From: CAZCCV01 sp964497515
GTDB lineage: Bacteria; Armatimonadota; UBA5829; DTLH01
DNA length: 64,000 bases
Assembly (NCBI GenBank): GCA_964497515.1
Contig: CAZCCV010000001.1
Span: 1 to 64,000, forward strand
Reading direction: 5' to 3'
The position numbers were made by a program, and so were the translations under genes. Shown piece by piece: positions 8,660 through 16,928 of the stretch (positions are counted from its first letter, which is position 1; every line of letters begins with the position of its first letter). The notes below the pieces were generated by a model. The model ran no database searches. It was given only the letters and a program-made list of their open reading frames with translations, and was not told the DNA's origin.

Positions 8660-9114
8660 GGAAGACGACCGGCTATCTTGTGGATGTCGTGACTCGTGAA
8701 CGTCTTTCGTTCCAGTACAACCCGGACGAAATAATCGATGAGAAGTCGACCGATTTTGCCTCGATAAAGGTATCTGGTATGAGCCATCCCAGATACCAGT
8801 ACGTCTCCGGCGAAGCGCGCAGGATCGCCTTTCGGGTCACCTTCTTCAAAGGGCCGGTAAAGGAGAAGGTGGCATGGCTTCAGTCCCTTCTCTATCCCGA
8901 ACATGAAAAGACAATGCTGAGGAACGCGCCGCACAAGGCGCTGTTCTTTTTCGGTGATCTCTATTCGGGGGTGCCCTGCATCGTGCGTCAGGTCAAGGTC
9001 CGCTACTTTCACATGTTCGAGGAAGACACCCTCCTGCCTCAGCATGCGGAGGTGGACCTCATTCTTGAAGAGATAGTGCAGAAGTCAGTGAGTTTTTCGG
9101 AGGTAAGGAAATGA
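8644..9114 (+). CDS. CIS-tube-type hub/tube initiator protein
   Basis: This 156-residue protein starts at TTG 8644 and overlaps the previous gene. It has the N-terminal pattern of the contractile-injection-system tube-like family that bridges tape measure and hub: FQYNPDEIIDEKST, then SHPRYQYVSGEARRIAFRVTFF and PHKALFFFGDLYSGVPCIVRQVKVRYFHMF. Members commonly continue into a LysM domain; here the LysM lies in the next gene, which begins in an ATGA overlap. It is probably a baseplate-proximal tube ring. Confidence 0.8.
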   Translation: MPEDVRKTTGYLVDVVTRERLSFQYNPDEIIDEKSTDFASIKVSGMSHPRYQYVSGEARRIAFRVTFFKGPVKEKVAWLQSLLYPEHEKTMLRNAPHKALFFFGDLYSGVPCIVRQVKVRYFHMFEEDTLLPQHAEVDLILEEIVQKSVSFSEVRK

Positions 9115-9401
9115 TAGGGCCGGATTCGAGATATGCGGGATGCGTGCTCTATGTCGACGGGAGCGAGGAGTTCCTGGGGGCCAGAAGCCGGATAGAGACG
9201 GTCCCTCAACCGGATGATGCCTTCCACACCGTCCGGGAAGGTGACCGGATAGACCTCATAGCCTACAGTTATCTCGGAGACGCCGGGCTTTGGTGGATCA
9301 TATGCGACTATAACGACATCTTCTTTCCTCTTGAGATCAGGGTAGGGATGGCGCTGCGGATACCATCACTGGAGCACATTCAAATGCGGCTCCTCGGTTG
9401 A
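9111..9401 (+). CDS. LysM-domain baseplate protein
   Basis: This 96-residue protein carries one LysM-like domain at about residues 38-90 (HTVREGDRIDLIAYSYLGDAGLWWIICDYND, then GMALRIPSLE). In contractile tails such small LysM proteins (P2 gpX type) sit at the hub. The start overlaps the preceding stop in ATGA. It is probably the split-off second half of a combined tube-LysM protein found in other clusters. Confidence 0.85.
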   Translation: MIGPDSRYAGCVLYVDGSEEFLGARSRIETVPQPDDAFHTVREGDRIDLIAYSYLGDAGLWWIICDYNDIFFPLEIRVGMALRIPSLEHIQMRLLG

Positions 9402-9471
9402 TCCCCCGAAGAAATTCCGACACTTTCGGGATTTCGGTAGTAGATAACTTAATAGAGGAGCTTACACGCAG

Positions 9472-10794
9472 GTGCGACTCGACGATTATCAGCCCGCTTT
9501 CATTATAGAGATCGAAGGCAATAAACTCTCCAGGGACATTACTCACGAGATCACCTCGTTTGTATTCGAGGACAACGAAGAGGAGATGGACCTCCTGGAA
9601 GTCTCTGTCACCGACAGGTATCTCCAGTTTGTTGACGATCCACTCTTCCAGGAGGGAAACGAGATCGCCGCACGCTTCGGATATGCGGGCAATCTCTCGG
9701 CGAGGAAGGTCGCCGTGATAAAGGAGATAGACTACGACTTCCCGGACGGCGGTGAGCCTACCATCCAGATCAAAGCGTACGACAAAGGGCACAGGCTGGC
9801 TGGAAAGCAGATTCAACGTGTGTGGCAAAAACCTGCTCCCGGCATCCTTTACTCGGAGATCGCAGAGCAGATAGCGAAGGAACACGGGCTGACTCCGGTT
9901 GTAACGAAGACGGTCGGACGGCATCTTCGCATAGCGCAAGGTGGAAAGTCGGATGCACAGTTCCTCCGGGAGCTTGCGGCGAAGTCCAGAGACCGAAACG
10001 GCAAAGGAGTGACAGGCTATGTGTTCTATATTCAGGACAATGAGCTTCACTTCCATCCACGTAAGCTCCAGTCGCGTCCCGCTATGGTCCTCGAGTATTT
10101 TACAGACCGGGAAGGGATGCTCCGGTCGTTCAAGCCGTCGACTCAGTCACAGTCGGTGAAGGGCGCAGGGACCGAAACCAAAGCCATCGGTGTTGACCCG
10201 CGCAGGAAGAAACCTGTCGAACACAGGGCAAACAACGAGACGACACCTGAACGGACATCGCTTGGAAAGAACACTTATCTTGTGGACGGAAACACCGGCG
10301 AGGGCAGGTTCAGGCGTCAGGAGTCCGGCAAGATCGTGCAGAGCTTCGAACGATCTGAAGGGTTTCATGAGGAGCCACGTCAGGAACCTGCGCAAGACAA
10401 GGCCGAACAGCGTTTCAAGGACGCAGAGCTTCGGCAGATTGAAGCTGCCGCCGTCACCATAGGTATCCCGACATGCACGGCAAAGCAGAACATCGAGATT
10501 AGAGGCGTCGGCAGGAAGTTCTCCGGCACATACTACTGCACTTCAGTCCGGCATGTCTTCCAGGACGGCTACTCCTGCGAGCTTAAGCTCAAGAGAAACG
10601 CCCTCGGCAAAGGCGCGGGAAGCAAGTCAGCAGAGGTGAAGGGCAGGAAGAACGAGCAGGCGGCTCCCAGGAGTCCGAAGCCGCGGGCTGATCAAACATC
10701 GAAACAGCCGTCGGGGACACAGGCACAGCCGGTGAAGCCGGTGCCCAAGATGGTTCGCATCGATGCCGATACCGGCAGGATAATCAGCAAATGA
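9472..10794 (+). CDS. phage late control D / gp27-like hub protein
   Basis: This 440-residue protein starts at GTG with GAGGAG about 10 bases upstream. The N-terminal ITSFVFEDNEEEMDLLEVSVTD segment, FGYAGNLSARKVAVIKEIDYDFPDGGEPTI, and the QFLRELAAKSR...GYVFYIQDNELHF region are typical of gpD/gp27 hub proteins. These form the trimeric base on which the spike sits. The last 100 residues are basic and low complexity (Lys, Pro, Gln rich), beyond the usual family end. Confidence 0.88.
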   Translation: MRLDDYQPAFIIEIEGNKLSRDITHEITSFVFEDNEEEMDLLEVSVTDRYLQFVDDPLFQEGNEIAARFGYAGNLSARKVAVIKEIDYDFPDGGEPTIQIKAYDKGHRLAGKQIQRVWQKPAPGILYSEIAEQIAKEHGLTPVVTKTVGRHLRIAQGGKSDAQFLRELAAKSRDRNGKGVTGYVFYIQDNELHFHPRKLQSRPAMVLEYFTDREGMLRSFKPSTQSQSVKGAGTETKAIGVDPRRKKPVEHRANNETTPERTSLGKNTYLVDGNTGEGRFRRQESGKIVQSFERSEGFHEEPRQEPAQDKAEQRFKDAELRQIEAAAVTIGIPTCTAKQNIEIRGVGRKFSGTYYCTSVRHVFQDGYSCELKLKRNALGKGAGSKSAEVKGRKNEQAAPRSPKPRADQTSKQPSGTQAQPVKPVPKMVRIDADTGRIISK

Positions 10795-10810
10795 TCAGGA
10801 GGAAAGACAC

Positions 10811-11116
10811 ATGCAAGTAATAGGGTTCATTCTGGAGAACAGGGAGGTACTTCTTGCCTTCATCATCTCTCTTATCGCCGTCATCAAGCTCACGGCCTGG
10901 GGCAAAGGACAGGCAGCGGCGCTCGACGTGGTCGTCGGAGTCATCGAGCGTCTTGGAGTTCGCGAGGTGAAGAGAGAAGTGGCTATGGCCCAGATCACTC
11001 TTCCGGATGCCGCCAGGGATGCCATCAGCGACTCAGTGGCAAAGGCCGACGAGAAGAAATCGCCGCTTACCACCGGCTGGAAGATCGTTCGTGAAGTCTT
11101 CAGGGGAATCTTCTAA
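10811..11116 (+). CDS. small single-membrane-span phage protein
   Basis: This 101-residue protein is preceded by AGGAGG. An N-terminal hydrophobic helix (about residues 12-29, VLLAFIISLIAVIKLTAW) is followed by an amphipathic, charged C-terminal domain. It lies between the hub and spike genes and its stop is directly followed by the spike ATG. It could be a holin-like or membrane-anchoring protein. I recognise no specific family. Confidence 0.6.
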   Translation: MQVIGFILENREVLLAFIISLIAVIKLTAWGKGQAAALDVVVGVIERLGVREVKREVAMAQITLPDAARDAISDSVAKADEKKSPLTTGWKIVREVFRGIF

Positions 11117-11788
11117 ATGACGCTTCCCTTCCAGGACGAAGGACGCGACGAGGCTCGCCTCTACGGGAAATATCGCGCCTTCGTCCGCGACAACCACGAT
11201 CCCGAAAGGCTCGGCAGGTGCAGGCTGGAAATCCCTGCAGTCCTTGGAGTAGGCCCGGAGAACTGGTCCGACTGGGCCTATCCCTGCTTTTCCTTCGGCG
11301 GGATAAATGACTGCGGGACGTTTCTTGTCCCACCTGAAGGGGCATCGGTATGGGCCGAGTTCGAGGGCGGTGATCCCCAGTATCCGATCTGGTCCGGCGT
11401 ATGGCTTGCAGGAAGCAACCCCGGCGAGATGCCGGAGGAGGCGAAGCGGCTCTGCAATGGCGCTGAATGTGCCGCCTGCCCAGATGTGACAGAGCACGCA
11501 ACGAAGCTTCAGGACAATCTGGAGCACGGAAAGTTTCACGCTCATCCGCCTTACTGGTGCCCGAAGGTGTTCGTAGTTGCGAAAACTCCGGCAGGCCATA
11601 CAGTCCTGCTCGATGATAGGGAATCCGATGCCTGTATCAGAATAGTTGACTCGTCCGGTCAGGAGATAACGCTTCAGTCCGGCCGGAAAATCGAATTGAC
11701 GGACAGGGCCAGAAGCAGGATAACAATGGACGCCGCGAGCGGAGACATTACGATAATCTCCACGGGCAAGGTGAACATCAACCCATAG
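11117..11788 (+). CDS. baseplate spike protein (gpV / gp5-like)
   Basis: This 223-residue protein begins with a GKYRAFVRDNHDPERLGRCRLEIPAVLG OB-fold entry, continues with WSDWAYP...GTFLVPPEGASVWAEFEGGDPQYPIWSGVW (gp5/VgrG OB-fold hallmark), and ends in repeating beta strands (ITLQSGRKIELTD, ITMDAASGDITIISTGKVNINP) that would form the trimeric beta-helix needle. It works with gpD and the PAAR tip downstream. Confidence 0.9.
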   Translation: MTLPFQDEGRDEARLYGKYRAFVRDNHDPERLGRCRLEIPAVLGVGPENWSDWAYPCFSFGGINDCGTFLVPPEGASVWAEFEGGDPQYPIWSGVWLAGSNPGEMPEEAKRLCNGAECAACPDVTEHATKLQDNLEHGKFHAHPPYWCPKVFVVAKTPAGHTVLLDDRESDACIRIVDSSGQEITLQSGRKIELTDRARSRITMDAASGDITIISTGKVNINP

Positions 11789-11796
11789 GGGGCGAT

Positions 11797-12171
11797 ATGA
11801 CAGAGAATGAATGCAAAGGACCGACGAAGTGCGGCTGGGTGGAGAGCGAGAGGCTTCTTTCGAAGACTTTCGATGCCTGGCGAACTGAGTTCAGAGGGAT
11901 ACTCGAAGACCACAGGCGCGATATCCAGAACCGCCTTGAGAAGATAGAGCGGCAGATAGAACAGAAGTCCGACAAAGAAAACGTAAACCTCATAGTCCAG
12001 GGTATCAACGATGAACTGACCCGACATGCAGATGAGATAAAGGGAATCCACACAACTCTTGAGGGCAAAGCAGGGACGGAGAGCCTCTGGAAGCTTGCGG
12101 CGATCATCGTGGCCATCGGCGGGGTGCTCTCGGGGATCATCAGCACGGTCGTGAGCTATCTGAGGAGGTGA
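11797..12171 (+). CDS. coiled-coil plus C-terminal membrane helix protein (XhlA-like)
   Basis: This 124-residue protein has a long coiled-coil region (about 20-95) and a C-terminal membrane helix (about 98-120, LWKLAAIIVAIGGVLSGIISTVVSYLRR). This layout resembles XhlA-type haemolysin/holin accessory proteins of phages, which anchor a soluble helical domain in the membrane. Its position between spike and PAAR genes is unusual for a lysis gene, so a tail-related role is possible. Confidence 0.55.
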   Translation: MTENECKGPTKCGWVESERLLSKTFDAWRTEFRGILEDHRRDIQNRLEKIERQIEQKSDKENVNLIVQGINDELTRHADEIKGIHTTLEGKAGTESLWKLAAIIVAIGGVLSGIISTVVSYLRR

Positions 12172-12175
12172 CGAG

Positions 12176-12442
12176 ATGGAAGCAGCAATTGCCAGGCTGG
12201 GAGACAATTCGGACCATAGCGGGCAGATCATATCCGGCGCGGCTCGCACGCTGGTGAATGGCAAGCCCGCCGCGCGCAAGGGCGATCTCCACTCCTGTCC
12301 ACTTGAGGGCCACGGCGTCACTCCTATAACAAGCGGAAGCGACAGGACAATCATCGAAGGCCAGCCTGCTGCGCGTGTGGGTGACCGGACAGGCTGTGGT
12401 GCGGTCATCACATCAGGCAGCCCTGATACCCTGGCCGGATAA
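12176..12442 (+). CDS. PAAR-motif spike tip protein
   Basis: This 88-residue protein has the PAAR layout: repeated strand-turn units with KPAARKGDLHSCP (about 33-45), HGVTPITSGSDRTIIEGQPAARVGDRTGCGAVITSGSPDT. The His and Cys residues (H41, C43, H49, C75) suit metal binding at the apex. PAAR proteins sharpen the spike and can carry effectors. This one has no effector extension. Confidence 0.93.
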   Translation: MEAAIARLGDNSDHSGQIISGAARTLVNGKPAARKGDLHSCPLEGHGVTPITSGSDRTIIEGQPAARVGDRTGCGAVITSGSPDTLAG

Positions 12443-12456
12443 GAGGAAAGGAAATT

Positions 12457-13047
12457 ATGTCTATTCATATATATAAGGATGTAGGACTCACAGAGCAGGT
12501 ATCGGAAGGTGACATGACCAACCCCGATATGGACACCTTCGACGGCTCAACAGGGGAATCGAAAGACCGGCAGCTCTTCATAGCAAACGAACAGACGGCG
12601 CTTCCTCAAGCGTTGGACGCTGTTTCCTCCGCTATAGCCATTGCCGCTCCGCGCTTTTCAGACGGTGAGGTCATCATCATCGACTCGGAACAGATGCGGG
12701 TCATCTCCGGAGGTGGGAGCAACGTCCTGACCGTGCAGAGGGCGGTCTACGGAACACAGCCCGCCGCGCACGCAGAAGGAGCGAAGGTCTACAGCGCCTG
12801 CAACTACACCGACCTCACCGTCGAGATTGTAGACACCTCCGGTACGGATGAGTCTTCCTGGTGCGCTCTTGCGCTCACGCAGGAGGAACTGGATGAGGCC
12901 GTAGCGGGGCAGGCTCTCTCCTTGGGCGATAAGAGCTTCAACTCGATCATATCTTTCTGGCGGCGGATCACCGTTCCTGCGGACACCTCTGTGCAGAACA
13001 AGACAGACTTGAAACTTAGGCTCACCGGGACACTCAGCCTGGCATAA
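12457..13047 (+). CDS. phage structural protein, unassigned baseplate/tail component
   Basis: This 196-residue protein sits behind AGAGGAAAGG. It is beta-rich, with SDGEVIIIDSEQMRVISGGGSNVLTVQRAVYGTQPAAHAEGAKVY (about 68-112), a motif frequently seen in phage structural proteins that carry small beta modules. It has no membrane segment. It lies between the PAAR gene and the protein with the in-frame amber codon. I do not recognise a named family. Confidence 0.6.
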   Translation: MSIHIYKDVGLTEQVSEGDMTNPDMDTFDGSTGESKDRQLFIANEQTALPQALDAVSSAIAIAAPRFSDGEVIIIDSEQMRVISGGGSNVLTVQRAVYGTQPAAHAEGAKVYSACNYTDLTVEIVDTSGTDESSWCALALTQEELDEAVAGQALSLGDKSFNSIISFWRRITVPADTSVQNKTDLKLRLTGTLSLA

Positions 13048-13066
13048 AAAGGGGAGGACCTATTCA

Positions 13067-13822
13067 TTGGCAAACCACAGTTCATATGGGACAGCAAGCA
13101 ACACATCTGACCTGCTCGCAAAGCTGAAAGACTTTATAACAAGCATCTGCGGCTGGACTCTCTGGGACGATCAGATGGCTCAAGCACAACCGTACTTCGT
13201 CGCTTACTCAGCCGGAGAATCGGGCAAGGAAGACATCTACCTGCAGTTCATTGTCGCAAGCGCAAACGTGGTCTCGGTAAGAGGCGCTCTCTACTGGGAC
13301 CAGACAAGTCACACGGCGGTAAAGCCGGTCTATTCCGCATCATCCGCAATGACCACATCAGACACGGCTCCGTTCAACTATTGGATGTTCGGGAACCTCG
13401 ACAGGGTCTTCATCGTGACCAGGCTGGGGGTGAACTACTATGGTCACTACAGCGGACTCATCAAGCGTTTCTGGTCGGACAAGATCGCCGTCACACAGGG
13501 AAGCGCAGGCGTAGGAAGCGATGTCACAGTCCCGGTAAACGACGCCTCCCTTCTCTCACCCGGCAAGCCCTACGTCATAAAGGACAACACAAATATCGCA
13601 AGGGTGCTGGTCACAGCCACCGATGTATCGTCAAACCCGAACACCATCACGATAGCGGCTCTATTGACCGGCTACTCGGCTGGAGCCAAGATAGGGGAGG
13701 ACCCACAGCCTGTCATGATAGGGCAGAACAACCCTCCCACGTGTCTTATGCTTAACAGGCACGACGGTTATACCTCACAGGGCGGTCACACCGCCTATGC
13801 TCGTGATTTCAGCGGATATTAG
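13067..13822 (+). CDS. phage structural protein ending at an in-frame amber codon
   Basis: This is 251 residues from TTG 13067 to TAG at 13820-13822. The N-terminus (LAKLKDFITSICGWTLWDD) and the later YGHYSGLIKRFWSD and VPVNDASLLSPGKPYVIKD...RVLVTATD segments suggest a tail-associated protein with a small beta-barrel insert. The reading frame stays open after the TAG and runs to 14050. The downstream sequence reads like the natural end of this protein, so the gene is either nonsense-mutated or read through. Confidence 0.65.
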   Translation: MANHSSYGTASNTSDLLAKLKDFITSICGWTLWDDQMAQAQPYFVAYSAGESGKEDIYLQFIVASANVVSVRGALYWDQTSHTAVKPVYSASSAMTTSDTAPFNYWMFGNLDRVFIVTRLGVNYYGHYSGLIKRFWSDKIAVTQGSAGVGSDVTVPVNDASLLSPGKPYVIKDNTNIARVLVTATDVSSNPNTITIAALLTGYSAGAKIGEDPQPVMIGQNNPPTCLMLNRHDGYTSQGGHTAYARDFSGY

Positions 13823-14050
13823 ACTGGCCGAACCGATCCTGACAACAGGTACGGGCTTGTCGCGATGTTTCCCATATTCGTGACTTCGGAAATCACGGGA
13901 TACGACGAGCTTCGGGGTGAGCTTGTGGAGGTCTATTCGATAGGATCAAGCGCTGGGGCGTCGGAAGACGTGATAGACCTCGGCACGTCCACCTATAAGA
14001 TGTTCTGCCTCTCAAGTGGAGGCGGAACCTGGGTCGCTGTAAGAGAGTAG
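13823..14050 (+). CDS. continuation of the preceding gene beyond an in-frame TAG
   Basis: This segment is in the same frame as the preceding gene and open for 75 codons after the TAG, starting TGRTDPDNRYGLVAMFPIFVT and continuing GYDELRGELVEVYSIG. Closely similar endings (a conserved pattern of 'G-hydrophobic-FPI', then 'ELRGEL-VY') close many phage tail proteins of this type. An ATG at 13865 could start a separate 61-residue protein, but no ribosome site precedes it. Confidence 0.5.
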   Translation, partial: TGRTDPDNRYGLVAMFPIFVTSEITGYDELRGELVEVYSIGSSAGASEDVIDLGTSTYKMFCLSSGGGTWVAVRE

Positions 14051-14054
14051 CCCC

Positions 14055-14186
14055 GTGGCAACAAGACCCGGTAAGATCGTAAGAATCGAAATACCGCACG
14101 GCAGGTACGATGTGCGGCAAAGACTCTTCATCCGTAACGCAAAATCCCTGAAGCTGAAAGGTGTGGTGCGCCGTGGCGGTCCGTAG
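14055..14186 (+). CDS. small basic phage ORF (43 aa)
   Basis: GTG at 14055 opens a 43-codon frame ending in TAG at 14184-14186. The product is basic (MATRPGKIVRIEIPHGRYDV...). It fills the gap between the amber-split gene and the gp25 gene and overlaps the latter's start. No ribosome site is evident. Short accessory ORFs are common here, but this could also be untranslated. Confidence 0.35.
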   Translation: MATRPGKIVRIEIPHGRYDVRQRLFIRNAKSLKLKGVVRRGGP

Positions 14187-14970
14187 CGGCAGGAAGGTAG
14201 ATATAAGTCTTGCGGCGGGGCCGGTCGCGCCGAGGTTTCGGCTTTCGGGACCGCATGCGTCAGGGCTTGTCTATACCCTTGGAGGCAGCATAGGCGAAGA
14301 GTTCAGCCTGCTTGCGGATACTTCGGTCTCGGTCGTAAGTAGATACATTGCACACTCAGACATTCGAGTTACAGTGACAAACGCGGCAGCGCTTCACGCC
14401 GACCTGGTGGTTTCGGTCATCGGGACCTGCGAGACCACCCACGACCTGAAGCTCGTTGTGACCGGGCTGTTTGAGAAGCTCGCGGATCTGTATATTATCG
14501 TCACGCGGGTGATCGATCCTTACGATGATGATGACATCGATACCTGTTCGGACGGTATGAGAGACCGGACGCTTGAGTTTCTCGGTAAAGGGCTGAAGTT
14601 TCCGTTCACTTTCCAAAGACGCTCCGGTGGGACGCAAATATCGACTGCAACGTCTTCGGACCACACGCATATCCACGAGAGCATCCGGCAGATACTCGGA
14701 ACGAGGAAAGGTGAGAGGTTCCTTCGTCCGGAGTTTGGGACGCGTCTTTATGAGCTTGTCTTCGAGCCGAACGACACGGTGCTCTATGGCCTTATCCGTC
14801 ACGAGGTGACTGATGCACTCGATAGGTGGGAGCCGAGAGTGATAGTGACCGATGTTGAGGTCGGGCCGGGGGATGATGAGCATCTGGTGCTCGTTAATAT
14901 AAGCTACAGGCTCATTTCCTCACAGGTGATCGGGAATTTTGTGTATCCCTTCTTTCGGGAGTTGGAGTAG
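14161..14970 (+). CDS. gp25/GPW lysozyme-like baseplate wedge protein with N-terminal extension
   Basis: The C-terminal half (about residues 145-269) is a gp25/GPW domain: LGKGLKFPFTF, HIHESIRQILGTRKGERFLRPEFGTRLYELVFEPND, and the VIVTDVEV/FVYPFF ending. Gp25 nucleates sheath assembly at the baseplate. The first 140 residues are a beta-rich domain not found in typical 100-150 residue gp25 proteins. The start may be GTG 14161 or GTG 14173. The baseplate J gene follows at once. Confidence 0.88.
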   Translation: MWCAVAVRSGRKVDISLAAGPVAPRFRLSGPHASGLVYTLGGSIGEEFSLLADTSVSVVSRYIAHSDIRVTVTNAAALHADLVVSVIGTCETTHDLKLVVTGLFEKLADLYIIVTRVIDPYDDDDIDTCSDGMRDRTLEFLGKGLKFPFTFQRRSGGTQISTATSSDHTHIHESIRQILGTRKGERFLRPEFGTRLYELVFEPNDTVLYGLIRHEVTDALDRWEPRVIVTDVEVGPGDDEHLVLVNISYRLISSQVIGNFVYPFFRELE

Positions 14971-14973
14971 ATC

Positions 14974-16392
14974 ATGCAGACAAGACGGGGCAGACTGCCG
15001 TACGTAAACAAGGACTACGAGTCGATCCGGGAGGAGCTTATCTCCCGGATACCACAGCTTACCGACCGTTGGACCGACTTCAACGCAAGCGATCTCGGCG
15101 TGGCGCTGCTTGAGCTTTTCTCAGGAATCGCGGATATGCTCGCATACTATATTGATGCCCAGGCAGCCGAATGTTATCTTCCTACGGCAAGACAAAGACA
15201 GAACATCATCAACCTCTGCTCACTCATCGGCTACCGGCTCCACGGTCCGGTCGCAGCTACGACGAGGCTAACTTTCACACTTGTCGAGGTGAGCGCAGAA
15301 GATATCCTGATCCCTGCAGGGACTGTGGTCAGCGCACCGGATGCTGTCATCCCCGTTCCGTTCGTCACTACCGCTGATCTGACAATCGCTGCGGGGTCTA
15401 CACAGGGTGAGGTGGATGCGGTGCAGGGTGAAAGCGTGAGCGAGGTCTTCATAGGGACTGGAGAGCCTGTGGCAAAGCTAACGCTTGCCAGAACGGACGT
15501 CGCGCACGGCTCGGTCAAAGTGCGGGTCTCCGGCAGCCTCTGGCTGGAAGTTGGTCATTTCACCGACAGCGTGTCGGAGGACATACACTTCAGGCTGGAG
15601 ACGGACGCGCTCGACCGGATGTCCGTTATCTTCGGTGACGGCAGATGGGGATCATATCCAAGAGAAGGCACGCCGATAGAGGTGTCATATCTCGTGACGC
15701 TTGGGCCGGACGGAAACCTCGCGCCGCACAGAGTAACGGAAATACTGTCTCCCATCTACACAAGCGGCAGCGTCCTCGCTTCCTTGAGCGTAGACAACCC
15801 TATCCCTGCTACCGGTGGATCGGAGCCGGAGTCCGTGGAGCATGCAAAGGTGATAGCGCCTGCTGTCCTTCGCTCTACCTGGAAGGCTGTGACAAGAGAC
15901 GACTACACCGCTCTCTGTCTCGCCTTTCCCGGAGTCGCAAAGGCCCGCGTCATGGACATAAACGACGACTCCGACCTGCGGATCTACACCGTCAGGGTAT
16001 GTATCGCCCCTGATGGCGGCGGACTTCCTTCACCGATGCTGAAAGAACAGCTTGAAAACTACCTTGAGGCAAGGAGGCTGGTAACCATCGATGCAGGCAT
16101 AGTCGATCCCGTGTATGTCCCGGTCGATGTGAGCGCTCTGCTCTACACATACCCGAAGGAAGACGCCGAAGCTGTGCGAAGGCGCGCCGGGGCAGCCTTG
16201 GAGAAAAGATTCGCATTCGAAAACCAGGGCTTCGGAAGCCCGGTGTATCTCTCGGACCTCGTAGCGCTCCTTGACGGTGTGGAGGGTGTAAGCCATGTCA
16301 CGCTCCGCGAGCCGGTCCGCAGTCTCACGTCGGGCTTCAGGGAGATACCCGTCCTTGGGGAAGTGACCATAGACACCCAGGTGGTGCGCTGA
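14974..16392 (+). CDS. baseplate assembly protein J
   Basis: This 472-residue protein is of the gpJ/gp6-like family. It has the expected N-terminus (LPYVNKDYESIREELISRIPQLTDRWTDFNASDLGVALLELFSGIADMLAYYIDAQAAECYLPTARQRQNI). The GSEPESVEHAKVIAPAVLRSTWKAVTRDDYTALCLAFPGVAKA core is the most conserved part of the family. GpJ-type proteins form the wedge ring around the hub. Its stop overlaps the next ATG. Confidence 0.93.
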   Translation: MQTRRGRLPYVNKDYESIREELISRIPQLTDRWTDFNASDLGVALLELFSGIADMLAYYIDAQAAECYLPTARQRQNIINLCSLIGYRLHGPVAATTRLTFTLVEVSAEDILIPAGTVVSAPDAVIPVPFVTTADLTIAAGSTQGEVDAVQGESVSEVFIGTGEPVAKLTLARTDVAHGSVKVRVSGSLWLEVGHFTDSVSEDIHFRLETDALDRMSVIFGDGRWGSYPREGTPIEVSYLVTLGPDGNLAPHRVTEILSPIYTSGSVLASLSVDNPIPATGGSEPESVEHAKVIAPAVLRSTWKAVTRDDYTALCLAFPGVAKARVMDINDDSDLRIYTVRVCIAPDGGGLPSPMLKEQLENYLEARRLVTIDAGIVDPVYVPVDVSALLYTYPKEDAEAVRRRAGAALEKRFAFENQGFGSPVYLSDLVALLDGVEGVSHVTLREPVRSLTSGFREIPVLGEVTIDTQVVR

Positions 16393-16928
16393 TGGTGGAT
16401 ATGAAGGAGATTATGAAGACACTCCTGCCGGAGGTCTACATCACCAGCGATACAAGCGGCGACCTCGATACCTTCCTCTCGGTCATCGGGCTTACACTGG
16501 ACGGGATGAGAACGAGCATCAGCCGAATACCCCGGCTTGCCTCCCCCAGGGACTGCCCGCCGGACTTTCTTAATTATCTCGCTGCGCTGGTAGGAGCAGA
16601 ATATGACCCGCAGGCAAATCCTGTCCCTCAAAGGCAGAGGATACGTGAGGCTATGGAGCGTTACAGAAGATACGGCACTTTTTTAGGGCTGGAACGAGAC
16701 TTGAGAAGGCTCGGATGGAACGGGGAGATCATCGAGACATTCAGGAAGATACTTCGGTTGAACTACCGGGCCAAGCTCGGCAGACAGAAGCTTCCCGGCC
16801 ACAGATATAACCATGGGATCTATGGGATAACAGAGCCTATTGATAGTGATGAATTTTTACAGATCGTACTCCGGCATCAGCCCGCGGGGACGATTGTCTG
16901 GATCGGAGAGGAGACAGCCGCGTCATGA
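16392..16928 (+). CDS. tail protein I (P2 gpI-like baseplate wedge)
   Basis: This 178-residue protein has the gpI-like signature (LTLDGMRTSISRIPRLASPRDCPPDFLNYLAALVGAEYDP, RQRIREAMERYRRYGTFLGLERDLRRLG). It directly follows gpJ and overlaps the fibre gene by four bases. In P2-like baseplates gpI links the wedge to tail fibres, consistent with the neighbour downstream. Confidence 0.88.
   Translation: MVDMKEIMKTLLPEVYITSDTSGDLDTFLSVIGLTLDGMRTSISRIPRLASPRDCPPDFLNYLAALVGAEYDPQANPVPQRQRIREAMERYRRYGTFLGLERDLRRLGWNGEIIETFRKILRLNYRAKLGRQKLPGHRYNHGIYGITEPIDSDEFLQIVLRHQPAGTIVWIGEETAAS

Noticed and set aside
13820..13822. Element-wide amber recoding (alternative code)
   Set aside because: Several neighbouring tail genes end properly at TAG (for example at 14050 and 14970), so TAG acts as a normal stop in the cluster.
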